A stretch of 64,000 bases of DNA from Nocardia transvalensis (GCF_015477765.1 NZ_JADLQQ010000004.1:558001-622000); one strand, 5' to 3'. Positions 7,676 through 20,391 are shown, counted from the stretch's first letter. Notes: a model not told the origin generated them from the letters alone. Numbers and translations are program-made.

Positions 7676-8482
7676 GGGCATCACCTCCAACCGCCGCATA
7701 TGGCGCGTCCACAGCATAGGTCGGCGCCATTCGCCACAGACCGCAGGACCTCTGCGCGCAGCGACAACTTTCGTGCGTCCGACGGCACTTGCCGTGCCCG
7801 TCCCCCCTCTACCTTTGTCATTTCAGCAGGACGCCGCCGAGACGACGAAAGGTGCCTATGCAACTGCCGCTGGGGCGCGAGTTATCCGAATCACCAGATA
7901 TCGAAAGGTCATGATGCACAAGATGAGCAGGCTGGATCGCGACGCCGATAAAGACGGCGACGAAGTCGTTCGCTGCGGCGACGTCACCCGGGTCGTCGGC
8001 GATTGATCTGCACGGCAATCCGATTCGCCACCACCGCATCGGCCCACTCGCGGGGTGTGGGCCGGCGGTGCCGCATGGTGCAGACACGCTACGAACGACC
8101 GAGGTCAACGGAGAAGGGGTGGTGAAACATGCCTCGCGGTACCGCCCGCCGGCCGAGTTGGTGGGCGTGGCGGCTGCCGCCATCGTGGTGCTGACCGTCG
8201 CCATCGTGGTGTCGATCGCCGTCGCTGTCGGTTCCGCCCCCGGTCGCGCACCCCGGCACAGCGGAGGTCCCGCCGGGAGGTCGCGGGAATACCGACAATT
8301 CGATGTCACCGAGACACCTCGTCCCGAGCCTGTTGTGCGAGCGCGGTCAGCGGGCGGAAAGGCGGTGGGCTGGTGCTCATTCGAGAGCGTAGGTGGTCAC
8401 GCTACTGATCGGATGCTAATTCGCGTGCGGCAGAGTCGGTTGCGCCCGCCGCCCGGCGGATCCGCTACGACGAAAGCACCGC
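7676..8482. other. 800-base region without a convincing gene
   Basis: No frame here has clean coding character along its length. The best candidate is a GTG at 8122 with GGAG eight bases upstream, which starts HASRYRPPAELVGVAA and runs into a strongly hydrophobic helix (AAAIVVLTVAIVVSIAVAVG). However, its frame stays open until 8694, 212 bases into the well-supported hydrolase gene, and third-position G/C bias drops after about 50 codons. It could be a small membrane-protein gene that has lost its end. On the minus strand, open frames between 7818 and 8309 are Thr- and Ala-rich and look like shadows. Confidence 0.4.
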
Positions 8483-9373
8483 ATGCAGACACCGACCATC
8501 CCCGGCTTCGACTATCAGCGCATCCGGGTCGCCGACGGCATCGCGCTCAACGCGGCGATCGGCGGCTCCGGCCGTCCGATCGTGCTGCTGCACGGCTTCC
8601 CGCAGACGCACCTGATGTGGCGGCACGTCGCCACCGATCTCGCGGCCGATCACACGGTGATCTGCCCCGACCTCCGCGGCTACGGGGCAAGTGACAAGCC
8701 CGCCGACGTCGATGGCACCGCATACGCCAAACGCACCATGGCCGCCGACATCGTCGCGCTGGCACGGGCCCTCGGCCACGAGCGGTTCGCGCTCGTCGGG
8801 CACGACCGCGGCGGCCTGGTCGCCTTCCGCGCCGGGCTCGACCATCCCGACGCCATCACCCACCTGGCCTGCCTCGACATACTGCCGACCCTCGATATGT
8901 GGGATGTCATGCGCGGCAGGAGCGCGGCGGTGGGATTCCACCTCTACCTCATGGCCCAGCCACCGGGCCTCCCCGAACGGCTCATCGCCGCGGCACCCGA
9001 CGCCTTCTTCGGTCACTTCCTCGACATCTGGACCCGCGACGCCGAGGCGATACCCGCCGAAATCCGCGCCGCCTACCTGCGGGCATGCCGGGAAGCGGTG
9101 CCCTCGATCGTCGCCGACTACCGCGCTTCCGCCACGACCGACGTCGAGCACGACGAAGCCGACCGGGCTGCCGGTAGCCGACTGCGGATGCCGGTCACCG
9201 TCCTCCAGCAGGATTGGGGCGCCGCCCTCGGCTTCGACGCAGAGGCGCTGTGGCGTGCCTGGACAACGAATCTGGCCCGCGCGACGGTCACCTGCGGCCA
9301 CTTCATGGCCGAAGAAGCACCCGAGGAGATCACCATGGAACTGCGCAAACTCCTGCTACGGGATGCGTCGTAA
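8483..9373 (+). CDS. Alpha/beta hydrolase with Asp nucleophile (dehalogenase/epoxide hydrolase-like)
   Basis: A 296-residue alpha/beta hydrolase. The oxyanion loop is LLHGFPQTHLMW, followed by VICPDLRGYGASDKP, the nucleophile elbow LVGHDRGG (Asp108) and a late histidine in CGHFMAEEAPEE. This is the layout of fluoroacetate dehalogenases and related enzymes. In fluoroacetate dehalogenase, as I recall it, a second arginine three residues after the first (HDRGxR) and a His-Trp pair in the cap are needed for substrate and halide binding. Here these positions read HDRGGL and GFHLYLMAQP, so the arginine and tryptophan are missing. Dehalogenation of haloacetates is therefore doubtful; another ester, epoxide or C-X substrate is more likely. 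Confidence 0.8.
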   Translation: MQTPTIPGFDYQRIRVADGIALNAAIGGSGRPIVLLHGFPQTHLMWRHVATDLAADHTVICPDLRGYGASDKPADVDGTAYAKRTMAADIVALARALGHERFALVGHDRGGLVAFRAGLDHPDAITHLACLDILPTLDMWDVMRGRSAAVGFHLYLMAQPPGLPERLIAAAPDAFFGHFLDIWTRDAEAIPAEIRAAYLRACREAVPSIVADYRASATTDVEHDEADRAAGSRLRMPVTVLQQDWGAALGFDAEALWRAWTTNLARATVTCGHFMAEEAPEEITMELRKLLLRDAS

Positions 9374-9409
9374 GACGTTGCGTGCGGTGGCCCGTGTCAG
9401 ACTGCGTGG

Positions 9410-10369
9410 GTGAAGAGGGCGCCAGCTTTTCGACGCGAGAAGGCCGACACGGATGTGGGCGGGGAAAGCGCGCGCACGGTGGTGATCGCGTTCGGCGTGA
9501 ATGTTGCCATCGCGCTCGCGAAGTCGGTCGCGGCGACGCTGTCCGGGTCGGCGTCGATGGTGGCCGAGGCCGCGCATTCGTGGGCCGATGCCGGGAACCA
9601 GATCTTTCTGCTGGTCGCCGGCCGTAGAAGCGCGCGTGCCGCCGACACCGACCACCCCCTCGGCTATGGCCGGGAAGCCTACGTCTGGTCGCTGTTGGCG
9701 GCGGTCGGCCTCTTCGTTGCCGGTGCGGCGGTCTCGGTGTGGCACGGCATCACCGAACTCCTGCACGAGAGCGTCGGCGAGCAGGACTACACGGTCGCCT
9801 ACATCGTGCTCGCCGTCGCCTTCGTCTTGGAGAGCACGTCCTGGATGCAGGCCACCCGGCAGCTCCGCGCGGAAGCCGAAAGTTACGACCGCGACATCCT
9901 CGAGTACGTGCTCGACACGTCGGACCCGATGGTGCGCGCGGTATTCGCGGAGGACAGCGCGGCGCTGATCGGCCTCGTCATCGCCGCTGCCGGAATGGGG
10001 CTGCACCAGCTCACCGGCGTCGCATGGTGGGATGCGCTGGGGTCGATACTCGTCGGTGTGCTGCTCGGCGTGGTCGCGGTGGTGCTCATCGACCGTAACC
10101 GGCGGTTCCTGACTGGTGAACCGGCCTCGGATGCGGTGCGGGCCGCAGCGATAGCTCGGATCGAGCAGATGCCCGAGGTTGCGGCGGTGCGTTTCGTCCG
10201 GCTCGAATACGTCGGGCCGAAGCAGGTATTCCTCGTCGCCAGCGTCGACCTCGAGGGCGATGACGCCGAATCGCGCATCGCGCCCACCCTTCGTGCGCTG
10301 GAGCATGAACTCGAACGCAACAAACACGTCGTCAAGGCCGTACTGACGGTCTCGGATCCGAGCCGGTGA
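9410..10369 (+). CDS. Cation diffusion facilitator (CDF) family transporter
   Basis: A 319-residue membrane protein. Transmembrane helix 2 contains SMVAEAAHSWADAGNQIFLL, with the His-x3-Asp metal-binding pair typical of CDF transporters. A second acidic site follows in FAEDSAALIGL. After six predicted helices comes a cytoplasmic domain of about 90 residues (RIEQMPEVAAVRFVRLEYVG to HVVKAVLTVSD) with the usual ferredoxin-like pattern. It should export divalent metal such as zinc, manganese or iron in exchange for protons. The loop DHPLGYGREAYVWSL and its length resemble the SLC30A9-like branch. The start is GTG 9410; no strong ribosome-binding site is visible. Confidence 0.85.
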   Translation: MKRAPAFRREKADTDVGGESARTVVIAFGVNVAIALAKSVAATLSGSASMVAEAAHSWADAGNQIFLLVAGRRSARAADTDHPLGYGREAYVWSLLAAVGLFVAGAAVSVWHGITELLHESVGEQDYTVAYIVLAVAFVLESTSWMQATRQLRAEAESYDRDILEYVLDTSDPMVRAVFAEDSAALIGLVIAAAGMGLHQLTGVAWWDALGSILVGVLLGVVAVVLIDRNRRFLTGEPASDAVRAAAIARIEQMPEVAAVRFVRLEYVGPKQVFLVASVDLEGDDAESRIAPTLRALEHELERNKHVVKAVLTVSDPSR

Positions 10370-10379
10370 GTTCGGGTCG

Positions 10380-12146
10380 TCAGCTGGCGAGGGTCTGGCC
10401 GGGTCGCAGCACCGGCCCGCAGCCGTTCGTCTGGAACTGGGGCCACAGGGGTGGGAGTACCCGGCCTGCGTATTGGCGCAGTTGTTCGAGTTGCTGTTCG
10501 TCGCGCACCGCGTCTTTGCGGACCCAGTCCTCGTCCGGGCGGGCAGGATCCGGGGACTGGTGAATCCGGTAGTAGTCGCGTCCGATTCGCGGGTCGACGG
10601 TCAGCTCGTTGTGCAACCAGACGCCGTGCGTGTGGATGAAGGTGGGTTTCAGTTCCTCGAACACGTAGTCGCTGAGGTCGGTGTGGTCGGTACCGGCGTA
10701 GATGTCCGCGATCCGCGATTCGGCGAGCCCGGCCATGTCGATCAGCTGCAAACGCGACGTCAGTGAACTCCCGCCCATATCGGGGGTGAACAAGGTGCCC
10801 CGCTGTATGCCGAGGATGTCCGCGTAGCCGTTGAACAGGCGCCCGAACCGGAGGGTGATCCAGCACAGGGGCACATCCGAGGTAGTCCGAAACTCCTCGG
10901 ACGCGACGGCGAAGGCGGAACCGGACGGAATCAAGACACCGACCAGCGTCAACACGACCAGAGCCCGGCCACGAGTGCGCAGCCGCGCCAGCAGTTCCCC
11001 TGCCGAGATCACGACAACGAAGGCACCGAGTACCCACACCGGGGTGGCGAACCGGAATTGCGCCATCCAGTCCGGCTGCAGAACGCAGTAGGCGATCATC
11101 GCCAGTGCCAATGGCACCAGCAACGCGACGATGCCGTCACGCCACCTGCTCGGCGGAGCCAGGGCAAGCCCGACTACTCCGATGGCCGCGATCACCGCGG
11201 GGGCGCCCGCATACTGCACCAGGTCCCCTGCTCTGGTCAGGTCGTGCACGGTCGGTATCGCCTGATTCTTGGCGACCGCGGTGTTCGCGACGAGCCTGCC
11301 GAATTCGCTGATCCGCCACAGCAGATAGGCGCCGAACGGGACCGCGAACGCGAGTCCTGAATACAGCCCGCACCGCAGTGCGGCGGGCCACGTCGTGCGC
11401 CGAACCAGGACCGCCGAAACCACGGGATACGCGGCCAGGTAGATCAGGCCGTCGGGGCGGGTCAGTGCCGCGAACGCTGCTATGACACCGGCTGTCACCG
11501 CCACCGTCGGTGTCCACAAACGGTCGTCCAGCACGGCCAGGAACAGGTGGACGGCCAGTACGAACACCGTCAGCGCGAACAACGCGTTCTCCAGGCCGGA
11601 AAAGCACCAGATCACGAACGACGGGATCGCGGCCAGCACACCGCCTGTCGCGAACGTGGCCAGTGCAGGCCAGCGCGTAACCCGTCGCGCGGCGAGATAG
11701 CAGGCGGCGAGAATACCCGCGCAGCAGAGCAGCGCCATCGCCTTCGGATACAGGACATAGTCGGGGATGCCGAAAAGGGTGCCTCGGTCGAAAAGTCCAC
11801 ACCATTTGCCCACCACCAGGATGAAAAGCCAGGTGGGGTTGGAGAACCCTTCGACCGGTGCCGCGCCGGGCTGCAGCACCGGCCCCAGACCCTCGGCGAC
11901 GCTGCGCGCGTACGCGAAGGTGATGCCCGCATCGTCGATCATCCAGTTGCCGAAATCACAAGCGCGCCAGCCCAACAACACTGTGCCGCCCAGCACCGCC
12001 GCCACCGAAGCCACCCACGACCGGCCGCGCCGTCGCACACCTTCCAACACCTCGACCGATGCCCACCGCCGCGCCTTCAACACCTCAACCCATCCACCAG
12101 ACCCCCACCCGCTGCCAACCGAGCCAACTATGACGGTGATCTGCAC
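10380..12146 (-). CDS. GT-C type membrane glycosyltransferase (AftB-like)
   Basis: A roughly 580-residue polytopic membrane protein. After the first helix comes the periplasmic loop WMIDDAGITFAYARSVAEGL with an Asp-Asp pair, then GAAPVEGFSNPTW. This is the arrangement of GT-C enzymes that use decaprenyl-phosphate sugars, notably the arabinofuranosyltransferase AftB. About ten helices follow, then a soluble C-terminal region of about 170 residues (from MGGSSLTSRLQLIDMAGLAE onward). It may add a sugar to arabinogalactan, lipoarabinomannan or another envelope glycan, but the donor and acceptor are not readable. The GTG at 12146 lacks a clear ribosome-binding site, and GTG codons further in are possible starts. 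It converges with the CDF gene. Confidence 0.7.
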   Translation of the reverse strand: MQITVIVGSVGSGWGSGGWVEVLKARRWASVEVLEGVRRRGRSWVASVAAVLGGTVLLGWRACDFGNWMIDDAGITFAYARSVAEGLGPVLQPGAAPVEGFSNPTWLFILVVGKWCGLFDRGTLFGIPDYVLYPKAMALLCCAGILAACYLAARRVTRWPALATFATGGVLAAIPSFVIWCFSGLENALFALTVFVLAVHLFLAVLDDRLWTPTVAVTAGVIAAFAALTRPDGLIYLAAYPVVSAVLVRRTTWPAALRCGLYSGLAFAVPFGAYLLWRISEFGRLVANTAVAKNQAIPTVHDLTRAGDLVQYAGAPAVIAAIGVVGLALAPPSRWRDGIVALLVPLALAMIAYCVLQPDWMAQFRFATPVWVLGAFVVVISAGELLARLRTRGRALVVLTLVGVLIPSGSAFAVASEEFRTTSDVPLCWITLRFGRLFNGYADILGIQRGTLFTPDMGGSSLTSRLQLIDMAGLAESRIADIYAGTDHTDLSDYVFEELKPTFIHTHGVWLHNELTVDPRIGRDYYRIHQSPDPARPDEDWVRKDAVRDEQQLEQLRQYAGRVLPPLWPQFQTNGCGPVLRPGQTLAS

Positions 12147-12424
12147 ACAGCCGGTTCTCGCAACGCATCATAGCCACAGCGGCAAACCGGCTTCGTCGGC
12201 ACGGCAACGATTGTGGTTCCGTGCGGTTCTCCGACCCTCCGGCCCGAGATCGTTTGCCCGGCAGGGCTTCCTCTCCGCTGCTTTCGTTCCGGACGTTCGG
12301 ATTGGTTGGCCGACAGCGGATCTGCGCTTCTGCTGCGTCCAGCGTGCACCGGGGACTCCGGAAGGTGCTTTCCTGCCCTCCTCGGTCTTGACCTCGAGTG
12401 TGCTCGAGGGTGCACCGTGGAGAC

Positions 12425-13201
12425 ATGGATCACGACCTCGTACTCGAGTATCTGCGGCGCATCGGGGTGAAGGGACCGGTGCGTCCCGACATCGACACCC
12501 TGCGCGAGTTGCACCGGCGACATCTCGAGGCGGTGCCGTTCGAGAATCTCAGCATTCACCTCGGCGAGCGCATCGTGCTCGACGAAAAGCTGTTGGTGGA
12601 CAAGATCGTTCTGCGGCGGCGTGGCGGATTCTGCTACGAGTTGAACGGGGCATTCGGCGCCCTGCTGTCGAGTCTCGGATACCGCGCCACGCGGCTGGCC
12701 TCCGGGGTGTTCGACGACGGGCACGTCAGGCCGCCGTTCGACCACCTCGTGGTGCGCGTGGACCTGGACCGTCCCTGGCTGGTGGACGTGGGGTTCGGCC
12801 GGAACGCCCGATATCCGCTGCGGCTGGACAGCACCGACGAGCAGCCCGACCCGGACGGCGTGTTCCGGGTCGTACCCGTCGACGACGGCAGCGGCGACCT
12901 CGATCTGCTCTGCGACGGGCAGCGGCTGTACCGGATCGAGACCCGCCCCCGACGGCTGATCGATTTCGAGCCGTTCTGCTGGTACCACCAGACCTCGCCG
13001 GATTCGCCCTTCACCGGCGACCTGGTGTGCTCCCGAGCCACTCCCACCGGCCGTATCACCCTCAGCGACCGCACCCTCACCCGCACCGAGAACGGGCAGC
13101 AGGCCAAGCAGACGCTGACCGATGACGAGACCTCGGCCGCCTACCGCGAGCTGTTCGGCATCGAGCTGGACCGCCTGCCCGTAGTGGCGAAGCCGCGGTA
13201 G
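12425..13201 (+). CDS. nat: Arylamine N-acetyltransferase
   Basis: A 258-residue cytosolic enzyme transferring acetyl from acetyl-CoA to arylamines and hydrazines. The catalytic triad is in place: Cys70 in RRRGGFCYELNG, His107 in PPFDHLVVRVD and Asp121 in WLVDVGFG. N-terminal motifs LHRRHLEAVPFENLSIHLG are also family hallmarks, and length is normal (260-280). NAT in mycobacteria acetylates isoniazid and is linked to cholesterol catabolism and cell-envelope lipids; here no such cluster surrounds it. The ATG at 12425 gives the canonical start; an upstream frame from 12398 adds nine residues without support. Confidence 0.93.
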   Translation: MDHDLVLEYLRRIGVKGPVRPDIDTLRELHRRHLEAVPFENLSIHLGERIVLDEKLLVDKIVLRRRGGFCYELNGAFGALLSSLGYRATRLASGVFDDGHVRPPFDHLVVRVDLDRPWLVDVGFGRNARYPLRLDSTDEQPDPDGVFRVVPVDDGSGDLDLLCDGQRLYRIETRPRRLIDFEPFCWYHQTSPDSPFTGDLVCSRATPTGRITLSDRTLTRTENGQQAKQTLTDDETSAAYRELFGIELDRLPVVAKPR

Positions 13202-13207
13202 CGCGCG

Positions 13208-13699
13208 TCAGAACTGCCCGGGAGGACCGCCGGCGCGCGGGTGCATGCTGGCGTTCGTTTGTGCCACGGCGAGGCGAGGGAGGAACAGGCCCAAGGCGAT
13301 CATGCCGGCGCCGAGGACCAGATGCAGCCAGTTGTCGGCGTTGTTGACCGGGACGAAGTTGGCGTCGCTCGCGCGGTCGATGACCAGGCCGTAGATCCAC
13401 AGCACCAGGTAGACGACGCCCCCGCCGATCAGGAAGCCGCGCGACCAGAGCGCGGTACGGGAGGCCACGAGGCCGGCCACACCGAACGCGAGGTGAACGA
13501 TGTTGTGCAGCGCCGAGACCTGGAACAGCCCGAGCAGCTTCGCATCGGTGTGGTGTCCGGCCCACACCAGCGTGTCGTAGTCGGTGGTGATGCCCGGGAT
13601 GAAGCCGAGCACCCCGACGAGCAGGAAAAGGGTGCCGACGGCGAGAGAACCGTATTGCACGAGGGACCGTCGCGTAGCTTGGGTGTCGAAAGTAGCCAC
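13208..13699 (-). CDS. DUF4383 family membrane protein
   Basis: A 163-residue protein with four predicted transmembrane helices. Segments LVQYGSLAVGTLFLLVGVLG, FIPGITTDYDTL, LFQVSALHNIVHLAFGVAGL and FVPVNNADNWLHLVLGAGMI match what I recall of DUF4383. The paired histidines in HNIVHL and the NWLHL motif sit at membrane boundaries. Function is unknown. GTG 13699 is preceded by GGAAAGG at a suitable distance, which decides the start over longer in-frame alternatives. It is convergent with nat and on the same strand as the PAP2 gene. Confidence 0.85.
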   Translation of the reverse strand: MATFDTQATRRSLVQYGSLAVGTLFLLVGVLGFIPGITTDYDTLVWAGHHTDAKLLGLFQVSALHNIVHLAFGVAGLVASRTALWSRGFLIGGGVVYLVLWIYGLVIDRASDANFVPVNNADNWLHLVLGAGMIALGLFLPRLAVAQTNASMHPRAGGPPGQF

Positions 13700-13798
13700 G
13701 GTGAATGCCTTTCCGATCGAAGACCGAGAACGGCGCCGAGCCGTTCGCCGCCGACATACCCAGGGCTGAGGACCGAAAACCGCCGACACGGCAATTGG

Positions 13799-14545
13799 CT
13801 ACGGCCGCAGGGAATCACCGGCACGGGGCACCGGCGAGCGGTGGTCCACGCGCAGGCGGTGCAGGCTCAGATGAACGCTCAGGCCGACGGCCGTCCACAA
13901 CAGGCCGATCGCCCAGCCCGCCAGGACATCGGTGGGCCAGTGCACGGCCAGATACACCCGCGACAACCCGACGGCGAGCACGAACAGGGTCGCGGCAGCG
14001 GCCACCGTGAGACGTGCGATGCGTTGTCGCAGAGTCGGTACCGTCAGCGCGGCCACGATGCCCACGACCGCCGCCGCCCCGAGCGCATGACCCGAAGGAA
14101 ACGCCTGGCTGGTCACGACTGCCAGACGGTCGGCCTCCGGTGGGCGCTCGCGGCCCACCAGAATCTTCATCACCGCCGAGGTGATGCCCGCGCCCGCGGA
14201 TACCGTCGCCGTCAGCACCAGCCGCGGCCACTGCCGCCGCCAGGCGAACCAGGCGCACGCGGCCACCGCGACGGCTGTCATCGCCGTCTCGCTGCCGAGT
14301 TCGGTGACGCTGAGGGCGATCGGAGTCAGCCAGCTCCGGCGGTGGGACACGACCCACTCGATCGCGGCCGGATCCATGGCCGTCGCGCCGTCGTCATCCA
14401 CCACATGATCGGTGAGGTCGACGATGCCTCCGGTCAGCGCGGCCATCGAGATCAGGCCGCCGGCCCCGCCCCTCTGCAGAGTCCCACGCCGGACGAGCAC
14501 GACGGCGACGACTGCCGTCAGCAGAGCCAGGGTCAGCAAAGCCAC
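13799..14545 (-). CDS. PAP2 family lipid phosphatase
   Basis: A 248-residue membrane protein with the three phosphatase motifs in order: KILVGRERP (K-x6-RP), AFPSGHALG (PSGH) and SRVYLAVHWPTD (SR-x5-H-x3-D). The last two carry the catalytic histidines. Six transmembrane helices surround them. Such enzymes dephosphorylate phosphatidic acid, undecaprenyl or decaprenyl diphosphate, or polyprenyl-phospho-sugars at the outer membrane face. The exact lipid is not readable. The start is GTG at 14545. It is divergent from furA, leaving 114 bases that hold the furA promoter. Confidence 0.9.
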   Translation of the reverse strand: MALLTLALLTAVVAVVLVRRGTLQRGGAGGLISMAALTGGIVDLTDHVVDDDGATAMDPAAIEWVVSHRRSWLTPIALSVTELGSETAMTAVAVAACAWFAWRRQWPRLVLTATVSAGAGITSAVMKILVGRERPPEADRLAVVTSQAFPSGHALGAAAVVGIVAALTVPTLRQRIARLTVAAAATLFVLAVGLSRVYLAVHWPTDVLAGWAIGLLWTAVGLSVHLSLHRLRVDHRSPVPRAGDSLRP

Positions 14546-14623
14546 ACCATGAGCCTATGCTGCCCCCGGACGCCCGTGACAACACCACTGGCAGAACGAC
14601 TTTCGTGCCTTTTCCGCAAACCC

Positions 14624-14653
14624 TTGACTCATTCCAGAAAACGGACGAGACTT
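14624..14653 (+). promoter_or_regulatory. Probable furA promoter and FurA operator
   Basis: TTGACT at 14624-14629 is a good -35. The next 18 bases (CATTCCAGAAAACGGACG) contain ATTCCAGAAAAC, which closely resembles the AT-rich FurA autoregulatory site I recall in mycobacterial furA promoters. A weak -10 (GAGACT) follows at 14648-14653. The GTG start of furA lies seven bases later, so the transcript would have almost no leader. Confidence 0.6.
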
Positions 14654-14659
14654 CCGTGC

Positions 14660-15091
14660 GTGCCCACGGCCGTGGAATTCCAGCAGATGCTGCGGGGAGT
14701 TTCGTTGCGCGTGACCGCTCCCCGCGTGGCGGTGCTGAGCGCGGTGCACGACCACCCGCACGCCGATACGGATTCGATCATCCGCGCCGTGCGATCGCGC
14801 CTGTCGGCGGTGTCGCATCAGGCGGTGTACGACTCGTTGCGCACGCTCACCGCCGCAGGCCTGATCCGATGCATTCAGCCATCCGGCTCGGTGGCGCGCT
14901 ACGAATCGCGAGTCGGCGACAACCACCACCACGTCGTATGCCGGGCGTGCGGGGCGATCGCCGATGTCGACTGCGCGGTCGGCGAGGCCCCGTGCTTGAC
15001 CGCGTCCGACGACCGCGGCTTCGCGATCGACGAGGCCGAAGTCATCTACTGGGGTCTGTGCCCCGATTGCGCGGCTCTACAAGACACCTGA
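14660..15091 (+). CDS. furA: Fur family regulator FurA
   Basis: A 143-residue metalloregulator. The winged-helix domain includes LRVTAPRVAVLSAVHDHPHA and VSHQAVYDSLRTLTAAGLIR. The dimerisation and metal domain contains GDNHHHVVCRACG (Cys94, Cys97), a VGEAPC block and WGLCPDC (Cys134, Cys137). Sequence blocks such as IQPSGSVARYESRVGDNHHH are nearly those of mycobacterial FurA. It represses itself and katG and is inactivated by peroxide. The GTG at 14660 gives the usual length; the frame stays open far upstream but that part overlaps other genes. katG follows 48 bases later and probably shares the transcript. Confidence 0.95.
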   Translation: MPTAVEFQQMLRGVSLRVTAPRVAVLSAVHDHPHADTDSIIRAVRSRLSAVSHQAVYDSLRTLTAAGLIRCIQPSGSVARYESRVGDNHHHVVCRACGAIADVDCAVGEAPCLTASDDRGFAIDEAEVIYWGLCPDCAALQDT

Positions 15092-18467
<3,376 letters not shown>

Positions 18468-18650
18468 CGTCTACAGCATCACCCACCCGAGCGATCGATA
18501 CGCATCCACCCGGGAAACGTGTCCGGTGTTTCCGGCCGGGGGTGGGCGACGACACACCGCCGGGGCCCGCGTCACCCTCGTGGCCTGGATGTGAGCAAGC
18601 CGCGACACGGCAACCGAGCGCCGGAGTGGAACGGTGTCGGTGGGGGTCGC

Positions 18651-18656
18651 TAATCT
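18651..18656 (+). promoter_or_regulatory. -10 element for a leaderless helicase transcript
   Basis: TAATCT lies seven bases upstream of GTG 18664. That spacing would place the transcription start at or next to the start codon. No -35 is obvious. This is one of at least ten genes in the window with the same layout. Confidence 0.5.
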
Positions 18657-18663
18657 CTCTGGA

Positions 18664-20385
18664 GTGACTTCGGGTGGTGGTGGTTCGTTACGTGCATGGC
18701 AGCGCAGGGCACTCACCAAATATCTGACGACGAAGCCACGCGACTTCCTCGCGGTCGCGACGCCGGGCGCCGGTAAGACGACCTTCGCGCTGCGGCTGGC
18801 CTCCGAACTGCTGGCCGACCGCACCGTCGATCAGGTGACGGTGGTGGCGCCGACCGAGCACCTCAAACATCAGTGGGCCGCCTCGGCCGCGCGGGTCGGT
18901 ATCGCGCTGGATTCGAACTTCTCCAACACCACCGGCGCGACCTCGGGCGACTATCACGGCGTGGTGGTCACCTATGCACAGGTGGCGTCGCATCCGTACA
19001 AGCATCGGGTCCGCACCGAGAATCGGCGCACCCTGGTGATTCTCGACGAGATCCACCACGCCGGTGACGCCAAGAGCTGGGGTGAGGCGACCGCGGAGGC
19101 ATTCGGCGACGCCACCCGGCGGCTCGCGCTGACCGGTACCCCGTTCCGCAGCGACGACTCGCAGATTCCGTTCGTCACCTACGAACCCGACGAGTCCGGA
19201 TTCCCGCGTTCGCGCGCCGACTACACCTACGGCTATTCCGAGGCGCTCGCCGACGGCGTCGTGCGGCCGGTGGTGTTCCTGGCCTACTCGGGCGAGGCGC
19301 ATTGGCGCGACAGTGCGGGGGAGGAGTATTCGGCGCGGCTGGGCGAGCCGTTGAGCCTCGAACAGACCGCGCGGGCCTGGCGCACCGCATTGGATCCCGC
19401 GGGTGACTGGATGTCGAAGGTGTTGTCGGCCGCTGATACCCGGCTGCGCCAGCTGCGCGCCACCGGCATGCCCGATGCGGGTGGTCTGGTGATCGCGACC
19501 GATCAGGACAAGGCCCGCGACTACGCCGAACTGCTGGAACATATCAGCGGTTCCAAGCCCGCGCTGGTGCTGTCGGACGACCCCAGTTCCTCCAAGCGGA
19601 TCGGCGAGTTCTCGGCCAGCACCGAACCGTGGATGGTGGCGGTGCGCATGGTGTCCGAGGGCGTGGACGTGCCGCGGCTGGCGGTCGGCGTGTATGCCAC
19701 CAGTGCCTCGACCCCGCTGTATTTCGCGCAGGCCATCGGCCGGTTCGTGCGTGCGCGCAGACCCGGTGAGACGGCGAGTGTGTTCCTGCCGTCGGTGCCG
19801 GTGCTGCTGGATCTGGCGGCGCAGCTGGAGGTGCAGCGCGATCATGTCATCGGCAAACCGCATCGCGAGAAGAACGGTCTCGAGGACGAGCTGCTGATCG
19901 AGGCCAACAAGCAGCAGGACGAGCCCGGCGAGGAGGAGCGCAAATTCGTCGCCCTGGCCGCCGACGCCGAGCTGGATCAGGTGATCTACGACGGCGATTC
20001 GTTCGGCACCGCCACCTTCGCCGGTAGCGACGAGGAGGCCGACTACCTGGGTATCCCGGGCCTGCTCGACGCCGAGCAGATGCGCGCCCTGCTGCGCGAC
20101 CGCCAGGCCCGCCAGGTCAAGGAACGCAGCGCCGCCGCGGCCGCACCCCCGGCCCCCGACGCCGGCACGAACGTCGCGGCCGCCGCCGAACGCGTCGCCA
20201 CCGCCGACCGCCTCGGCGAACTACGCCGCGAACTCAACAGCCTGGTGGCCATGCACCACCACCGCACCGGCAAACCCCACGGCGTCATCCACGGCGAACT
20301 CCGCCGCGAATGCGGCGGCCCACCGACGGCCCTGGCCACCGCCGACCAACTCTCCCAACGCATCGCCGCCCTCCGCCGCATGTAG
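18664..20385 (+). CDS. Superfamily 2 DEAD/DEAH-box helicase
   Basis: A 573-residue ATPase. The Q-motif region is LRAWQRRALTKYL, the Walker A is VATPGAGKTTFAL, the Walker B is LVILDEIHHAGD (DEIH variant), and motif III is LALTGTPFRSDD. In the second RecA domain, MVSEGVDVPRLAVGVYAT and FAQAIGRFVRARRPGE are motifs V and VI. A C-terminal region of about 120 residues ends with MHHHRTGKPHGVIHGELRRE, a conserved tail I recall in actinobacterial homologues. It probably unwinds or translocates on nucleic acid; substrate and pathway are unknown. The GTG at 18664 fits a leaderless start, while GTG 18634 would add ten residues. Confidence 0.85.
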   Translation: MTSGGGGSLRAWQRRALTKYLTTKPRDFLAVATPGAGKTTFALRLASELLADRTVDQVTVVAPTEHLKHQWAASAARVGIALDSNFSNTTGATSGDYHGVVVTYAQVASHPYKHRVRTENRRTLVILDEIHHAGDAKSWGEATAEAFGDATRRLALTGTPFRSDDSQIPFVTYEPDESGFPRSRADYTYGYSEALADGVVRPVVFLAYSGEAHWRDSAGEEYSARLGEPLSLEQTARAWRTALDPAGDWMSKVLSAADTRLRQLRATGMPDAGGLVIATDQDKARDYAELLEHISGSKPALVLSDDPSSSKRIGEFSASTEPWMVAVRMVSEGVDVPRLAVGVYATSASTPLYFAQAIGRFVRARRPGETASVFLPSVPVLLDLAAQLEVQRDHVIGKPHREKNGLEDELLIEANKQQDEPGEEERKFVALAADAELDQVIYDGDSFGTATFAGSDEEADYLGIPGLLDAEQMRALLRDRQARQVKERSAAAAAPPAPDAGTNVAAAAERVATADRLGELRRELNSLVAMHHHRTGKPHGVIHGELRRECGGPPTALATADQLSQRIAALRRM

Positions 20386-20391
20386 GCGGTC

